Assembly: GCA_030386875.1 (NCBI GenBank)
Contig: CM059562.1
Location: 23,613,360 to 23,677,359, forward strand
DNA length: 64,000 nt
DNA from: Morinoia aosen
Taxonomy: Eukaryota > Arthropoda > Malacostraca > Amphipoda > Talitridae
Direction of reading: 5' to 3'
The notes below the pieces were generated by a model. The model ran no database searches. It saw nothing but the letters and a program-made list of their open reading frames with translations, and was not told the DNA's origin. Below are positions 11,436 to 23,000 of this stretch, one piece after another. The position numbers and the translations under genes are program-made. Position 1 is the stretch's first letter; every line of letters starts with the position of its first letter.

Positions 11436-12931
11436 CTTGAACTTGAGGGCCGACAGCGTCAGGGCCTTTGTAACGGCCTACAATTCCCTCCACAATTTTC
11501 ACACAGAGAGTTCAGTGCTTGGTACTAGACTTGTCCACTAAACTACTCAGGATCTACCAATCCTTGTCATAGGCTGCCATTAGATGGCATCACTGGGACA
11601 ACCAGTGTGTCAAAACACCATCCCCCAGCACATTGGGTCATTACAGCCCATTCTACCAGACTGGCTCATTCCAGTCACTGTCTCTTACTCCAGGCACGCA
11701 CAAGAAACACTTTCATAGCCTCAGTGATACTCACATTACACTCCTGATCCAATCCAGCAAGACAGCTCATACCGCAATCATCTTCAGCACATCTGGCATT
11801 CCACTCATTCTCTCCATACTGCTCAAACACCACATTCATAAAACTCTCTCTCTCTGGCTCATACTTACTACATTCTAGCACAAAATGCTCAATTGTTTCC
11901 TCCACTCCACTATTACACTGCCAACATAATCTGTTATTATTCTCATTCCATCTCCATGTTTGTCTGTTCACACTCAATGACTTACATCTCACAGCAAACA
12001 AGAGTTGACTTCCAAAACTACCATCATAGAACATCTCAAACTTAGGTGCTTCCTTTTTCATATACCAGTTAAGTGTAGGCTTCCGCATCATGCTAAGCTT
12101 CCACTTATTCAATCCATACTCTTTTGTTTGCCTCTCAATCGCTTTCTTCCCCCTCTTGCAGTCCCACTCAGGCCCTACACCAACAGTTATTAAACTTCAG
12201 TCATCCACAGGTCTCCCAATTCAAACATGAATAATTTTTTGCATACTAAGTTTCCTTGCATGCCCCCAACATACTTTCTCCCAATAGCTTACACTCAGAT
12301 TCCATTCAAAAATTTGCTTTACTCACTTTCTATTACGCATTCTTTCAATTTTTACCTTATAATTCAGCACAGCTTTCATCATTCTTTCTGAAAATAGGCT
12401 CCACCCTAGGTCACCTCTAATGGCTTCTGTAGCTGTCCATTTTGGAGCACCCAATGCTACACGTCCTACCTTATTTTGTATCACATCCAGCTTTTCAAGA
12501 TCACTTCCATTCCAAGCAAGAGCACTCATACCATACATGACACTAGGTACAGCAACATACTTCCACATTTCTCTCACACATTGGTATTTGTTTGCTCTGT
12601 ATTTGGCCACACTACCTAACCGTCCACTCCACTGCATTGCTTTTGCCACTTTCTCACCTTTAGTTCTAGTACATCCATTTTCACTTATCATACAACCTAG
12701 ATATTTGTATTCTTTTGTTCTACCTATTCTGATTTCTCCAATATTCTACAGTCTGTCTCTATCAGTCTCAGCACTATTTATAACCATGACCTTACTTTTA
12801 TCAGCACCAAAGTTCATCTTGAAATCTGTACTATATCCGTTCACAATGTCGAGCATCCTTTGTAGTTCATGACCACATTCACTAACCACAACCACATCAT
12901 CAGCATACAACAAACAGCTCAGTCTCTCATT
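11436..12931 (-). pseudogene. LINE array copy 1: 5'-truncated APE-type LINE
   Basis: Minus-strand LINE fragment covering the C-terminal half of ORF2 from just after the YADD box, plus the 3' UTR and a CTTGAA-type tail at 11436. The protein shows SGRLGSVA, YGMSALAWNGSDLEKLDV and the terminal C-x2-C ... H ... C cluster (CWQC ... HFVLEC). The ORF is broken near 12.3 and 12.75 kb. It is the most diverged of the four copies. Its 5' edge (12931) is separated by 13 bp of filler from the tail of copy 2. Confidence 0.88.
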
Positions 12932-12944
12932 TACTAGCGCCCGG

Positions 12945-13740
12945 CTTGAAACTTGAAACTTGAAATTGAGAGCCGACAGCGTCGGGGCCTTTGTAACGGC
13001 CTACAATTCCCTCCACAGTTATCACACAAAGAGTTCAGCGCCTGGTACCAGACTTGTCCACTAAACTACTCAGGATTTACCAATCCTTGTCACAAGCTGC
13101 CATTGGATGGCGTCACTGGGATAGCCAGTGCGTCAAAACACCATCCCCAGGCATATTGGGTCATTACTGACCATTCTACCTGACTGGCTCATTCCAGTCA
13201 CTGTCTCTTACTCCAGGCACGCACAAGAAACAATTTCATAGCTTCAATGATACTCAAATTGCACTCCTGATCCAATCCAGCGAGACAGCTCATACCGCAA
13301 TCATCTTCAGCACATCTGGCATACCACTCATTCTCTCCATACTGCTCAAGCACCACATTCATAAAACTTTCTCTCTCTTGCTCATACTTACTACATTCCA
13401 GCACAAAATGCTCAATTGTTTCCTCCACTCCACTAATACACTGCCGACATAATCTGTTATTATTCTCATTCCACCTCCATGTACGTCTGTTCACACTCAA
13501 TGACTTACATCTCACAGCAAACAAGAGTTGACTTCCAAAACTACCATCATAGAACATCTCAAACTTAGGTGCTTCTTTTTTCATATACCAGTCAAGTGTA
13601 GGCTTCCGCACCATGCTAAGCCTCCACTTATTCAATCCATACTCTTTTGTTTTCCTCTCAATCTCTTTCTTCCACCTCTTGCAGTCCCACTCAGGCCCTA
13701 CACCTCCAGGATTTATTAAACTCCAGTCATCCACAGGTCT
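12945..13740 (-). pseudogene. LINE array copy 2: short 5'-truncated LINE
   Basis: Contains only the last part of ORF2 (from RPVDDWSLIN to the stop at 13198), the 3' UTR, and a CTTGAAACTTGAAACTTG tail at 12945. The coding part is still open. It reads through from the 3' UTR of copy 3, making a chimeric 214-codon ORF (13198-13842) that is an accident of juxtaposition. A 12-bp filler (13741-13752) separates it from copy 3. Confidence 0.88.
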
Positions 13741-13752
13741 TCGGCGGTCGGG

Positions 13753-15340
13753 ACTTGAACTTGAACTTGAACTTGAAATTGAGGGCCGACAGCGTCGGGG
13801 CCTTTGTAACGGCCTACAATTCCCTCCACAGTTATCACACAAAGAGTTCAGCGTCTGGTACCAGACTTGTCCACTAAACTACTCAGGATCTACCAATCCT
13901 TGTCACAAGCTGCCATTGGATGGCGTCACTGGGATAGCCAGTGTGTCAAAACACCATCCCCAGGCATATTGGGTCATTACAGCCCATTCTACCAGACTGG
14001 CTCATTCCAGTCACTGTCTCTTACTCCAGGCACGCACAAGAAACACTTTCATAGCCTCAGTGATACTCGCATTACACTCCTGATCCAATCCAGCAAGACA
14101 GCTCATACCGCAATCATCTTCAGCACATCTGGCATTCCACTCATTCTCTCCATACTGCTCAGACACCACATTCATAAAACTCTCTCTCTCTTGCTCATAC
14201 TTACTACATTCCAGCACAAAATGCTCAATTGTTTCCTCTACTCCACTATTACACTGCTGACATAATCTGTTATTATTCTCATTCCATCTCCATGTACGTC
14301 TGTTCACACTCAATGACTTACATCTCACAGCAAACAAGAGTTGACTTCCAAAACTACCATCATAGAACAGCTCAAACTTAGGTGCTTTCTTTTTCATATA
14401 CCAGTTAAGTGTAGGCTTCCGCATCATGCTAAGCTTCCACTTATTCAATCCATACTCTTTTGTTTGTCTCTCAATCTCTTTCTTCCACCTCTTGCAGTCC
14501 CACTCAGGCCCTACACCTCCTACATTTATTAAACTCCAGTCATCCACAGGTCTCCCAATTCTAACATGAATAATCTTTTGCATACTGAGTTTCCTTGCAT
14601 GCCCCCAACATACTTTCTCCCAATAGCTTACACTCAGATTCCATTCAAAGATTCGCCTTACCCACCTGCTATTCTGCATTCTTTCAATTCTCACCTTATA
14701 ATTCAGCACAGCTTTCATCATTCTTTCTGAAAATAGGCTCCACCCTAGGTCACCTCTAATGGCCTCTATAGCTGTCCATTTCGGAGCACCCAATGCTACA
14801 CGTCCTACCTTATTTTGTATCACATCCAGCTTTTCAAGATCACTTCCATTCCAAGCAAGAGCACTCATACCATACATGACACTAGGTACAGCAACATACT
14901 TCCACATTCCTCTCACACATTCGTACTTGTTTGCTCTGTATCTGGCCACACTACCTAACCGTCCACTCCACTGCATTGCTTTAGCCACTTTCTCACCTTT
15001 AGTTCTAGTACATCCATCTTCACTCATCATACAACCTAGATATTTGTATTCTTTTGTTCTACCTATTCTGATTTCTCCAATATTCCACAGTCTGTCTCTA
15101 TCAGTCTCATCACTATTTATAACCATGACCTTACTTTTATCGGCACCAAAGTTCATCTTGAAATCTGTACTATATCCATTCACAATGTCAAGCATCCTTT
15201 GTAGTTCATGACCACATTCACTAACCACAACCACATCATCAGCATACAACAAACAGCTCAGTCTCTCATTACCAACTTTCAGTCCTAAACCACTCCCTCT
15301 CAGGCGAACTGCTAATTCTTCTGTGTACAATCCAAACAAC
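13753..15340 (-). pseudogene. LINE array copy 3: 5'-truncated, nearly identical to copy 4
   Basis: Covers ORF2 from GLYTEELAVRLRG (upstream of YADD) to the stop at 14011, the 3' UTR, and a tail of repeated ACTTGA at 13753. Compared by eye with copy 4 it differs at only a handful of bases in about 1.3 kb, so it is recent. Its truncated 5' edge (15340) abuts the tail of copy 4 without filler. Reading from the copy 4 3' UTR creates a spurious 471-codon ORF ending here. Confidence 0.9.
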
Positions 15341-18300
15341 TTGAACTTGAACTTGAAATTGAGGGCCGACAGCTGCTGTCGGGGCCTTTGTAACGGCCTA
15401 CAATTCCCTCCACAGTTATCACACAAAGAGTTCAGCGTCTGGTACCAGACTTGTCCACTAAACTACTCAGGATCTACCAATCCTTGTCACAAGCTGCCAT
15501 TGGATGGCGTCACTGGGATAGCCAGTGTGTCAAAACACCATTCCCAGGCATATTGGGTCATTACAGCCCATTCTACCAGACTGGCTCATTCCAGTCACTT
15601 TCTCTTACTCCAGGCACGCACAAGAAACACTTTCATAGCCTCAGTGATACTCGCATTACACTCCTGATCCAATCCAGCAAGACAGCTCATACCGCAATCA
15701 TCTTCAGCATATCTGGCATTCCACTCATTCTCTCCATACTGCTCAGACACCACATTCATAAAACTCTCTCTCTCTTGCTCATACTTACTACATTCCAGCA
15801 CAAAATGCTCAATTGTTTCCTCTACTCCACTATTACACTGCTGACATAATCTGTTATTATTCTCATTCCATCTCCATGTACGTCTGTTCACACTCAATGA
15901 CTTACATCTCACAGCAAACAAGAGTTGACTTCCAAAACTACCATCATAGAACAGCTCAAACTTAGGTGCTTTCTTTTTCATATACCAGTTAAGTGTAGGC
16001 TTCCGCATCATGCTAAGCTTCCACTTATTCAATCCATACTCTTTTGTTTGTCTCTCAATCTCTTTCTTCCACCTCTTGCAGTCCCACTCAGGCCCTACAC
16101 CTCCTACATTTATTAAACTCCAGTCATCCACAGGTCTCCCAATTCTAACATGAATAATCTTTTGCATACTGAGTTTCCTTGCATGCCCCCAACATACTTT
16201 CTCCCAATAGCTTACACTCAGATTCCATTCAAAGATTCGCCTTACCCACCTGCTATTCTGCATTCTTTCAATTCTCACCTTATAATTCAGCACAGCTTTC
16301 ATCATTCTTTCTGAAAATAGGCTCCACCCTAGGTCACCTCTAATGGCCTCTATAGCTGTCCATTTCGGAGCACCCAATGCTACCCGTCCTACCTTATTTT
16401 GTATCACATCCAGCTTTTCAAGATCACTTCCATTCCAAGCAAGAGCACTCATACCATACATGACACTAGGTACAGCAACATACTTCCACATTCCTCTCAC
16501 ACATTCGTACTTGTTTGCTCTGTATCTGGCCACACTACCTAACCGTCCACTCCACTGCATTGCTTTAGCCACTTTCTCACCTTTAGTTCTAGTACATCCA
16601 TCTTCACTCATCATACAACCTAGATATTTGTATTCTTTTGTTCTACCTATTCTGATTTCTCCAATATTCCACAGTCTGTCTCTATCAGTCTCATCACTAT
16701 TTATAACCATGACCTTACTTTTATCGGCACCAAAGTTCATCTTGAAATCTGTACTATATCCATTCACAATGTCAAGCATCCTTTGTAGTTCATGACCACA
16801 TTCACTAACCACAACCACATCATCAGCATACAACAAACAGCTCAGTCTCTCATTACCAACTTTCAGTCCTAAACCACTCCCTCTCAGTCGAACTGCTAAT
16901 TCTTCTGTGTACAATCCAAACAACAGGGGGGACAGAGTACAGCCCTGTCTCACTCCTCTAACACTCCTCACTTGCCCTGTTTCCAAATTTCCTAACCTGT
17001 AGATAGCACTTGTGTTCTCATACAGACTCTGTACAATGTTCACTATTTTTCTGCTAAAACCAACTTTTCTCAAAATTTCAAACAGCCTAACCCGATCCAC
17101 TCTGTCATACGCCTTTTCAATATCCAGGAATGCTAAATATACCTTCTTGTTATCCTTCTTCATTCGCTCAATTATTTCACTCACTACAAACAGATTATCC
17201 TCCCCCCGTCTATCTTGCCTAAAACCATTCTGTTCTTCTCCCAGGACTCCTAATTCCTCAACTAAATTTTTCATTCTCTCATTCAAAATACCACAAAAGA
17301 TCTTACATACGGTGTCACCCAGTGCAATTGGTCTGTAATTTTTAAGTTCTTTCATACTCTTATGTCCACCCTTATGCAACAGAACTACATTACACTTGTT
17401 CCAGTCATCCGGTACTCTTTCACTCTTCCATATCTCATCAAATAAACATTTCAACATACTGACTACACTCTCTCCTCCACATTTATAGAACTCATATGGT
17501 ATCTTATCAGGGCCACATGCCTTTCCATTTTTCACTTTCTTCAAAAAACTTACAATCTCTTCACAAGTGATTTCGTCTTCCATTTGCAGTTCATGTTCAT
17601 CTATCAGAAAATTTATTGGTTCATCATCTGTAACCTGCTCATTCATTCCACCAATGTCCTCCCAGTATTCTTCAACTGCTTTCACCATTTGCATCCTATC
17701 TTGCACACTGCAACCATTGACTACTAATTCATCAACTTGAACTTCACTACCTCTATCATTACCTTGTATAAACCTATACCAATCTTTTATCCCATCTGGA
17801 CCTTTCTTTCTTATATTTTCAACTTGGTGTCTCTCTTCTTTAACCCTAGCCTCATTGATCATTCTCTTTACTTTTTTCTGCTGGTCCTTGTACTCATTCC
17901 ATACACTCTGCCATTCATCCTCAGTAATTCTGCGTCTTTCATACATTTTCCTCATACTGCGTTGTTTTTTATTTAAAGTCTTCCTTCTCGTTCGTTCTTC
18001 CTTTATCTCACTTGTAAACCACCTAGCATTCCCTGTACTTTTCTTGCATTTCATTCTACCTATCTTTTGCTCTGCCACATCATACAAGGTTCTTGCAATC
18101 TCCTTATTTAGGTCATTTACATTTCCACACCTGTTCCAGTTACATCTACTCAATTCATTTCTAAATTCTTCCCAGTTTGCCATTTTAATACGCCAATTTT
18201 CTCTTACTCTGCTGGCCTTCTGCATCGGCTCCTTTCCACCCCAATTATATTCTAGTACAAGCATTTTATGGTCACTATCAATATCAAAATCATCTTCATC

Positions 18301-18938
18301 TACAAACATTTCTTTGACACACTCTCTTGCTCTACTATTCACTATCATATAGTCAATTGCAGTTTTACATTCCCTGCTTTGCCATGTATGCAAGCCATTT
18401 CCTATTGTTACATTTAGGTTCTCAAGTTCATTTTCATCACAGAAATCAATCAATTTTTGTCCATTTGCATTCACAGGCTCACCAAGTATACCAACATGGC
18501 CATTCATATCACCCATCAAAATCAGAGGGCATCTGCAATGCTCTTGCATAATTCTTGTTAATATTTCATACTTTTTCACATTCTCTTGATGAGCTAAAAT
18601 ACCATCAGTTGTCATATAGCATACAACCACAATAACACATTCTCTGGCATGCATTCTTTCACACTTTATTACTAACAGATCTTCACTCTCAGGTTCATTT
18701 CCAACAGGAATTTCTTCTAATTTCCAATTTAGAGCATTTTTTACAATGAGACCAACTCCACCACCTCTTTTTTGCCAACTTACACGCCCTTTTCCAATCA
18801 TGTAGTACTTACTCTCCTTACATTTTAAACTGACTCTATCACGCATTTGGGTCTCTACTACACCAACACAATCCAAATCTCCATTCTCAAATTCTGCTAC
18901 AAGGTCATTTAACTTTCCTGCATTCCAACAACAGGGGG
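15341..18938 (-). mobile_element. LINE array copy 4: near-complete APE-type LINE
   Basis: About 3.6 kb with one long ORF, a 254-bp 3' UTR and a TTGAACTTGAACTTGAA tail at 15341. The 5' edge near 18938 lies at the very start of the endonuclease domain, so the 5' UTR and first residues are missing. A hairpin (CCGACAGCTGCTGTCGG, 15366-15382) sits just inside the tail. It is the parent-like copy of the array. Confidence 0.85.
15595..18935 (-). CDS. LINE ORF2: APE endonuclease and reverse transcriptase (5'-truncated)
   Basis: The protein nicks target DNA and reverse-transcribes LINE RNA at the nick. The apurinic-like endonuclease has WNAG, VVETQM, LMGDMNGHVG, TAIDYMIV and DSDHKMLVL, so all expected catalytic residues are visible. 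The RT has LAFLDIEKAYDRV, GVRQGCTLSPLLF and catalytic LLYADDVVVV. The C-terminus has a C-x2-C ... H ... C cluster (CQQC ... HFVLEC). No RNase H domain is seen. It is open for over 1090 codons. The N-terminus is cut: no ATG precedes the conserved Asn, and a spacer of a few residues after WNA looks shortened. The clade is uncertain (RTE/Proto2/CR1 style). There is no ORF1 beside it. Confidence 0.88.
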
Positions 18939-19076
18939 TCAGCGTGCGGCTTTCGCCGGCTATCGTACGTAAACTCCAAATTATTTGGTTTACCGGACGA
19001 GGTTATTGAATGAATTTTGTATGGCAAAGGGGGTTTTTAACGAAAATAAAGCCGCGAGTGAGAAAGTATCACGCCT
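18939..19076. other. Flank between LINE array and split DNA transposon
   Basis: Non-coding. It contains CGGCTATCGTACGTAAACTC at about 18956, which recurs with one mismatch at about 36155 inside the CR1-like fragment. It may be a scrap of the same LINE family. Confidence 0.4.
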
Positions 19077-19146
19077 AAGGGTAGCTGCACACCAAAAGAC
19101 GGCAAGTGACAAAGCAAGCGAGAGAGAAAGATGTTTGGCGAGATCT
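19077..19146 (+). repeat. Left arm of a short DNA transposon split by later insertions
   Basis: Starts AAGGGTAGCTGCACACCAAA. The reverse complement of 36065-36146 starts AAGGGTGCCTGCACACCAAA. The two are in inverted orientation, like terminal repeats of one element. Between them lie an I-group LINE (19147-25723), a central piece (25737-26118) and a gypsy element (26119-36064). Removing those leaves an element of roughly 530 bp. No transposase is present. The superfamily is unknown. Confidence 0.5.
19134..19146 (+). repeat. Target-site duplication, left copy (I-group LINE)
   Basis: TTTGGCGAGATCT is found here and again at 25724-25736, exactly bracketing the LINE. On the minus strand this copy follows the 3' GAA-rich tail. 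Confidence 0.85.
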
Positions 19147-20047
19147 TCTTTCTTCTTCTTCTGTTGGTGTTTATTGGAGCTTCGAAGAGGTCTCCATGCA
19201 GCTCCACGACTGAGCGTTTGTTTCTCTCGTCAGAGCTGGGCCTGGATTCAACAGAATGGAAAGGAGTTTCAGCAAGATGCTTTTGGTAGTCATCCTTATT
19301 TACATATTGCATGTATCCATATGTATTCAACTCATTTCATTTCTATTTCATCACTCCCTCTTATTTGTACTTTTACCATAATAGACATGCAGCACAGTAC
19401 TTAAATTGTATGTTAGTAACTAAGGCATGCCCTAACTTGTGTCACACATGAGTATACCGGACTTATTTGAGGGTCCAGCCTGGGACGGTGCAGCCTGGAG
19501 CTTCTTAATACCAATGTGGTAATTTAAACAAGAATTTACTCTACTGATTCTGATGAACTAAGGAGACTCCTGTGGACAGGACTCTGAAGGAGAGAGAAAA
19601 GGGAGTTAATTAATGGCTATAAGTGATGTAGATGGAGAGTGAAAATTCTCTTTACAGAATGCAGTGCTTTCAGTGCCCTAAACGTATACAGCCACTTTGC
19701 CTAACAAACAACACTGCGCAGAGGGCTTCCATCCTCCGTCTCCAAAAAGCCAGAAAACTTATTTGGGAACTTGAATATAACGTTAGTGCCCATGAGTGGT
19801 AGTCACATGTTAGTCTACTTGGTTAGAAATGCAAATAGTGGGAGGGCAGTAGAAGGTTATGCTAATGAGTTTAGAAGCAAGGAAAATTACAAATGTACAT
19901 TTAAATAATTACATAGATAAGTTGCCTAGTAAGTAGAGCAGATAAATAGAAGAAACTAGACAAAAAACTCAAGATTGTGAGCAAAGTGATCGGGTTTTGG
20001 TCCTTAAAAAAACAATACGTCTAGCAACAAAGGCAGTTTTGCAGATT

Positions 20048-23000
20048 TCAGATGGAATTCAAGTAATTGGAATCTTTCAGGAATTTGGCCACTGCGTCTA
20101 TTATTTGTTCCTGTATTAGAGCCTGGAAAGGGCCTCCCCCAAGGATATTCTTCAGAGACAAGGGTACTCTTAAGGTAGTTAGTGTGTTAGACAGGTTAGT
20201 ACGTTCCCTAGCCAGCAAGGGACATGTGAGCAAGAAATGTTCTATGGTCTCTACACTACCACATGGACACAAGGGACTGTCTACCATTCCAAACCTAGCC
20301 AAGTGAGCCTTAACACCCGCATGACCAAGACGAAGTCTAGCTATTGCTGTTTCTACAATGCGATCTTTGTGGTGTGCCCATGGCCACCATCCAACTGAAT
20401 CCCTAATTTGAGCGAGGAAGAGGCCCCTCCCCGTAGCTCTCACATTGCTTCGCCACTTACAATCCCAGTATGCAAACAGGAGATCATGAATTAGGCTTAC
20501 CGTTTCTTCCCTGGAGGCAGCAGTTATTGTACGGTACCGTAATGAGTGAGCTTCCTGGGCAGCTCGGTCAGCAGCCTCATTCCCTGCTAAGTTTTTATGT
20601 CCAGGCACAAACTGCATCTTTACGTCATGGGACCTGCTCAGTGTGAGTAAGTTATTTTGAATTTTATACACTAGTGATAGATAGTTTTTAGGTTTCCTGT
20701 TCTTAATTAGGAATAACGATGCTTTTGAGTCCGTGATTATGGCCACTTTTTCCTGGTCAAGCAGGTTATTTTGCGCCCACATCAGAGACTCAAATATGGC
20801 ATACAGTTCTGCCTCGATTACCTGGACTTCAGGGCGGAGTTTCCAATTTAGGAGAACCCCTCTGCTGGGGACTACCACTGCTGATGATGTAGACTCTGCT
20901 GGCTCAGTTATTCGTGATCCGTCAGTGTAGATGGGGGTAAATCCGAGAAGTTTTGTTTGCATTAAATCCTGAAAGAGTTGAATAGCAATGTTTGAGGTCA
21001 TGCAAGAGACGGGGGTGGATGCAAACTCTGTGTATATATGCTCATCTGTATTATACCAAGGGGGCAAGGGAGATATTAGTGGAGAAGTCAAAAGTTGGGG
21101 AGAGCCAAGGCTGAATTTAGAAAATATTAATCTGGTCATTGAGGTGAATGAAGGCAGATTGCTGGAGGCTCTATGGGGTTCGGTAGTTTGATAGTGAACC
21201 TTCAAAAGGTCATTTGTTACTGGACACAGTGGTAGCTGAGTTAATCTACAATAGTATCTGCACATGACCAGTTCCCGGTGGATATCCAATGGAGGAACAT
21301 GGGACTCCACCTGTAGCGAATTTATTGGGGTGGTCCTTCGGCATCCTGTTGCTATACGAAGACAGTTGTTTTGTAGTACTTCAAGTTTAGCTAAAACAGA
21401 TGGGGCTGCAGTTGCATATATGGCAGCAGCATAATCTAGCCGACTTCGGACCAAAGTTTTATACAACTTAAGCAAGAGCTTGCGATCAGCTCCCCAATGT
21501 CTGTGAGAAATGGATTGTAGGAGGTTGATTACAGGAAGACACGCAATTCTGAGATGAGCAATTTGGGGTTCCCAGCGTAGTCGAGGGGCATCCAGCACAA
21601 CACCAAGGTACCTGTAGTGAGAGACATATTCTAAAGGTTGTCCGTCTATGTTGATGGGGCGTGGGACTATCCGTCTGTTGGTGAAACACATTATTTTAGA
21701 TTTCTGAAAGTTCAAGGTCAGGCCCCATTTTTTTGTCCACTTATAGAAAGATGCAATTTGGGACTGAAGTCTTGCAGTGGCAATAGCTATGTCGGTGTGG
21801 CTTGTAAAAAAGCTGACATCATCAGCATACTCAGTAGCCTGGACCCCTGCCTCTGAGGGGATGTCATACATCATTACATTAAACAGTAAGGGTGACAGAA
21901 TTGCACCTTGTGGAACGCCAGATTTTATATCTTTGGACCCCGAGAACTCTCCCTCAAAGAGAACCTGAAAATTTCTCCCAGCAAGATATTCTCTGAGCCA
22001 TCTAAGCATAGTGCCTCGTATTCCGCACTGGCTCAACTTATACAACAAACCGGTGTGCCAGACAGTGTCGAAAGCACTGCTGAGATCACAAAACACTGCT
22101 AATAAAATTTTTCTGCGTTCTAGAGCAGCTCGAATTGCTGTCTCTAGTCGGGCAACCTGATCTATGGCAGACATCCGACTACGGAAACCACCCTGAGTGG
22201 GTCTCAAAGACTTGTTTTGTTCAAGGATGTAGTTGATGCGTTTATTGATCATGGATTCCATCAACTTGGCTGTGCATGATACCAGAGCAATGGGTCGGTA
22301 GGATGTTACACTGGTTGATGGTTTGCCAGGCTTCAGAATGGGTATTATTAGGCTAGATTTCCATTCCTTGGGGATTTCAGCATTTTGCAGACTCTGGTTG
22401 AAGATTGACAGTAGCCAAAGTTTATGTTCTGTGGGGAGATTGGAGAGGTGTTTGTTGTGTATTTTGTCAAGACCAGGAGAGACAGGTTTGAGAGAACTTA
22501 GGCAATGATTTATTTCGTGGACTGAGAAAGGCTCATTGATTGGACTGGCGTTCTCTTCGCATAAGGCAAGGGCTAGAGGAAGGAGGATGTGCATTGGGTA
22601 AGGCCGAGGGACTGAAGTTGCTAGAACCCTTTCATAGTGACATGCAAGTGCATTTGCCTTTGCGCTGGCTTCAGTGACCATGCCTCCAGGAAGAAAGAAC
22701 GGAAAGGATTGTCTCTTGAAAGGATTTCTTAAGCTCTTTACCCGCTTCCAAAGTATATCAATGGGAGTTTCAGAGGTAATCGAGTCACAAAATTGTGCCC
22801 AAGAGTTTTGTTTAGCTCTTTTCACTTCCCACTTAACTTTTGCAACTGAGCGCTTGAAAGCTATTAGGTTTGTGGGAGTGGGTTGGGTAATTAGGCGTCT
22901 CTTTGCTGCTTTCTTGGCCTCAACCGCCTCCGCACATCTTGGTGTCCACCAAGGTTTGCTGAATCGAGGGCTGACAATTTCTTTTGTTTGTGGAAAAATT

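Noticed and set aside
14011-15426. 471-codon ORF starting MCDNCGGNCRPLQ
   Set aside because: A chimera of the 3' UTR of LINE copy 4 and the truncated ORF2 of copy 3. The same applies to 13198-13842. The Cys-rich start is UTR sequence.
17012-18551. Several plus-strand ORFs of 75-165 codons rich in Phe, Leu and Ser
   Set aside because: Antisense shadows of the minus-strand LINE ORF2.
19037-19404. ORFs of 97 and 139 codons on opposite strands
   Set aside because: They straddle the LINE/target-duplication junction at 19146/19147, so they cannot be one gene.
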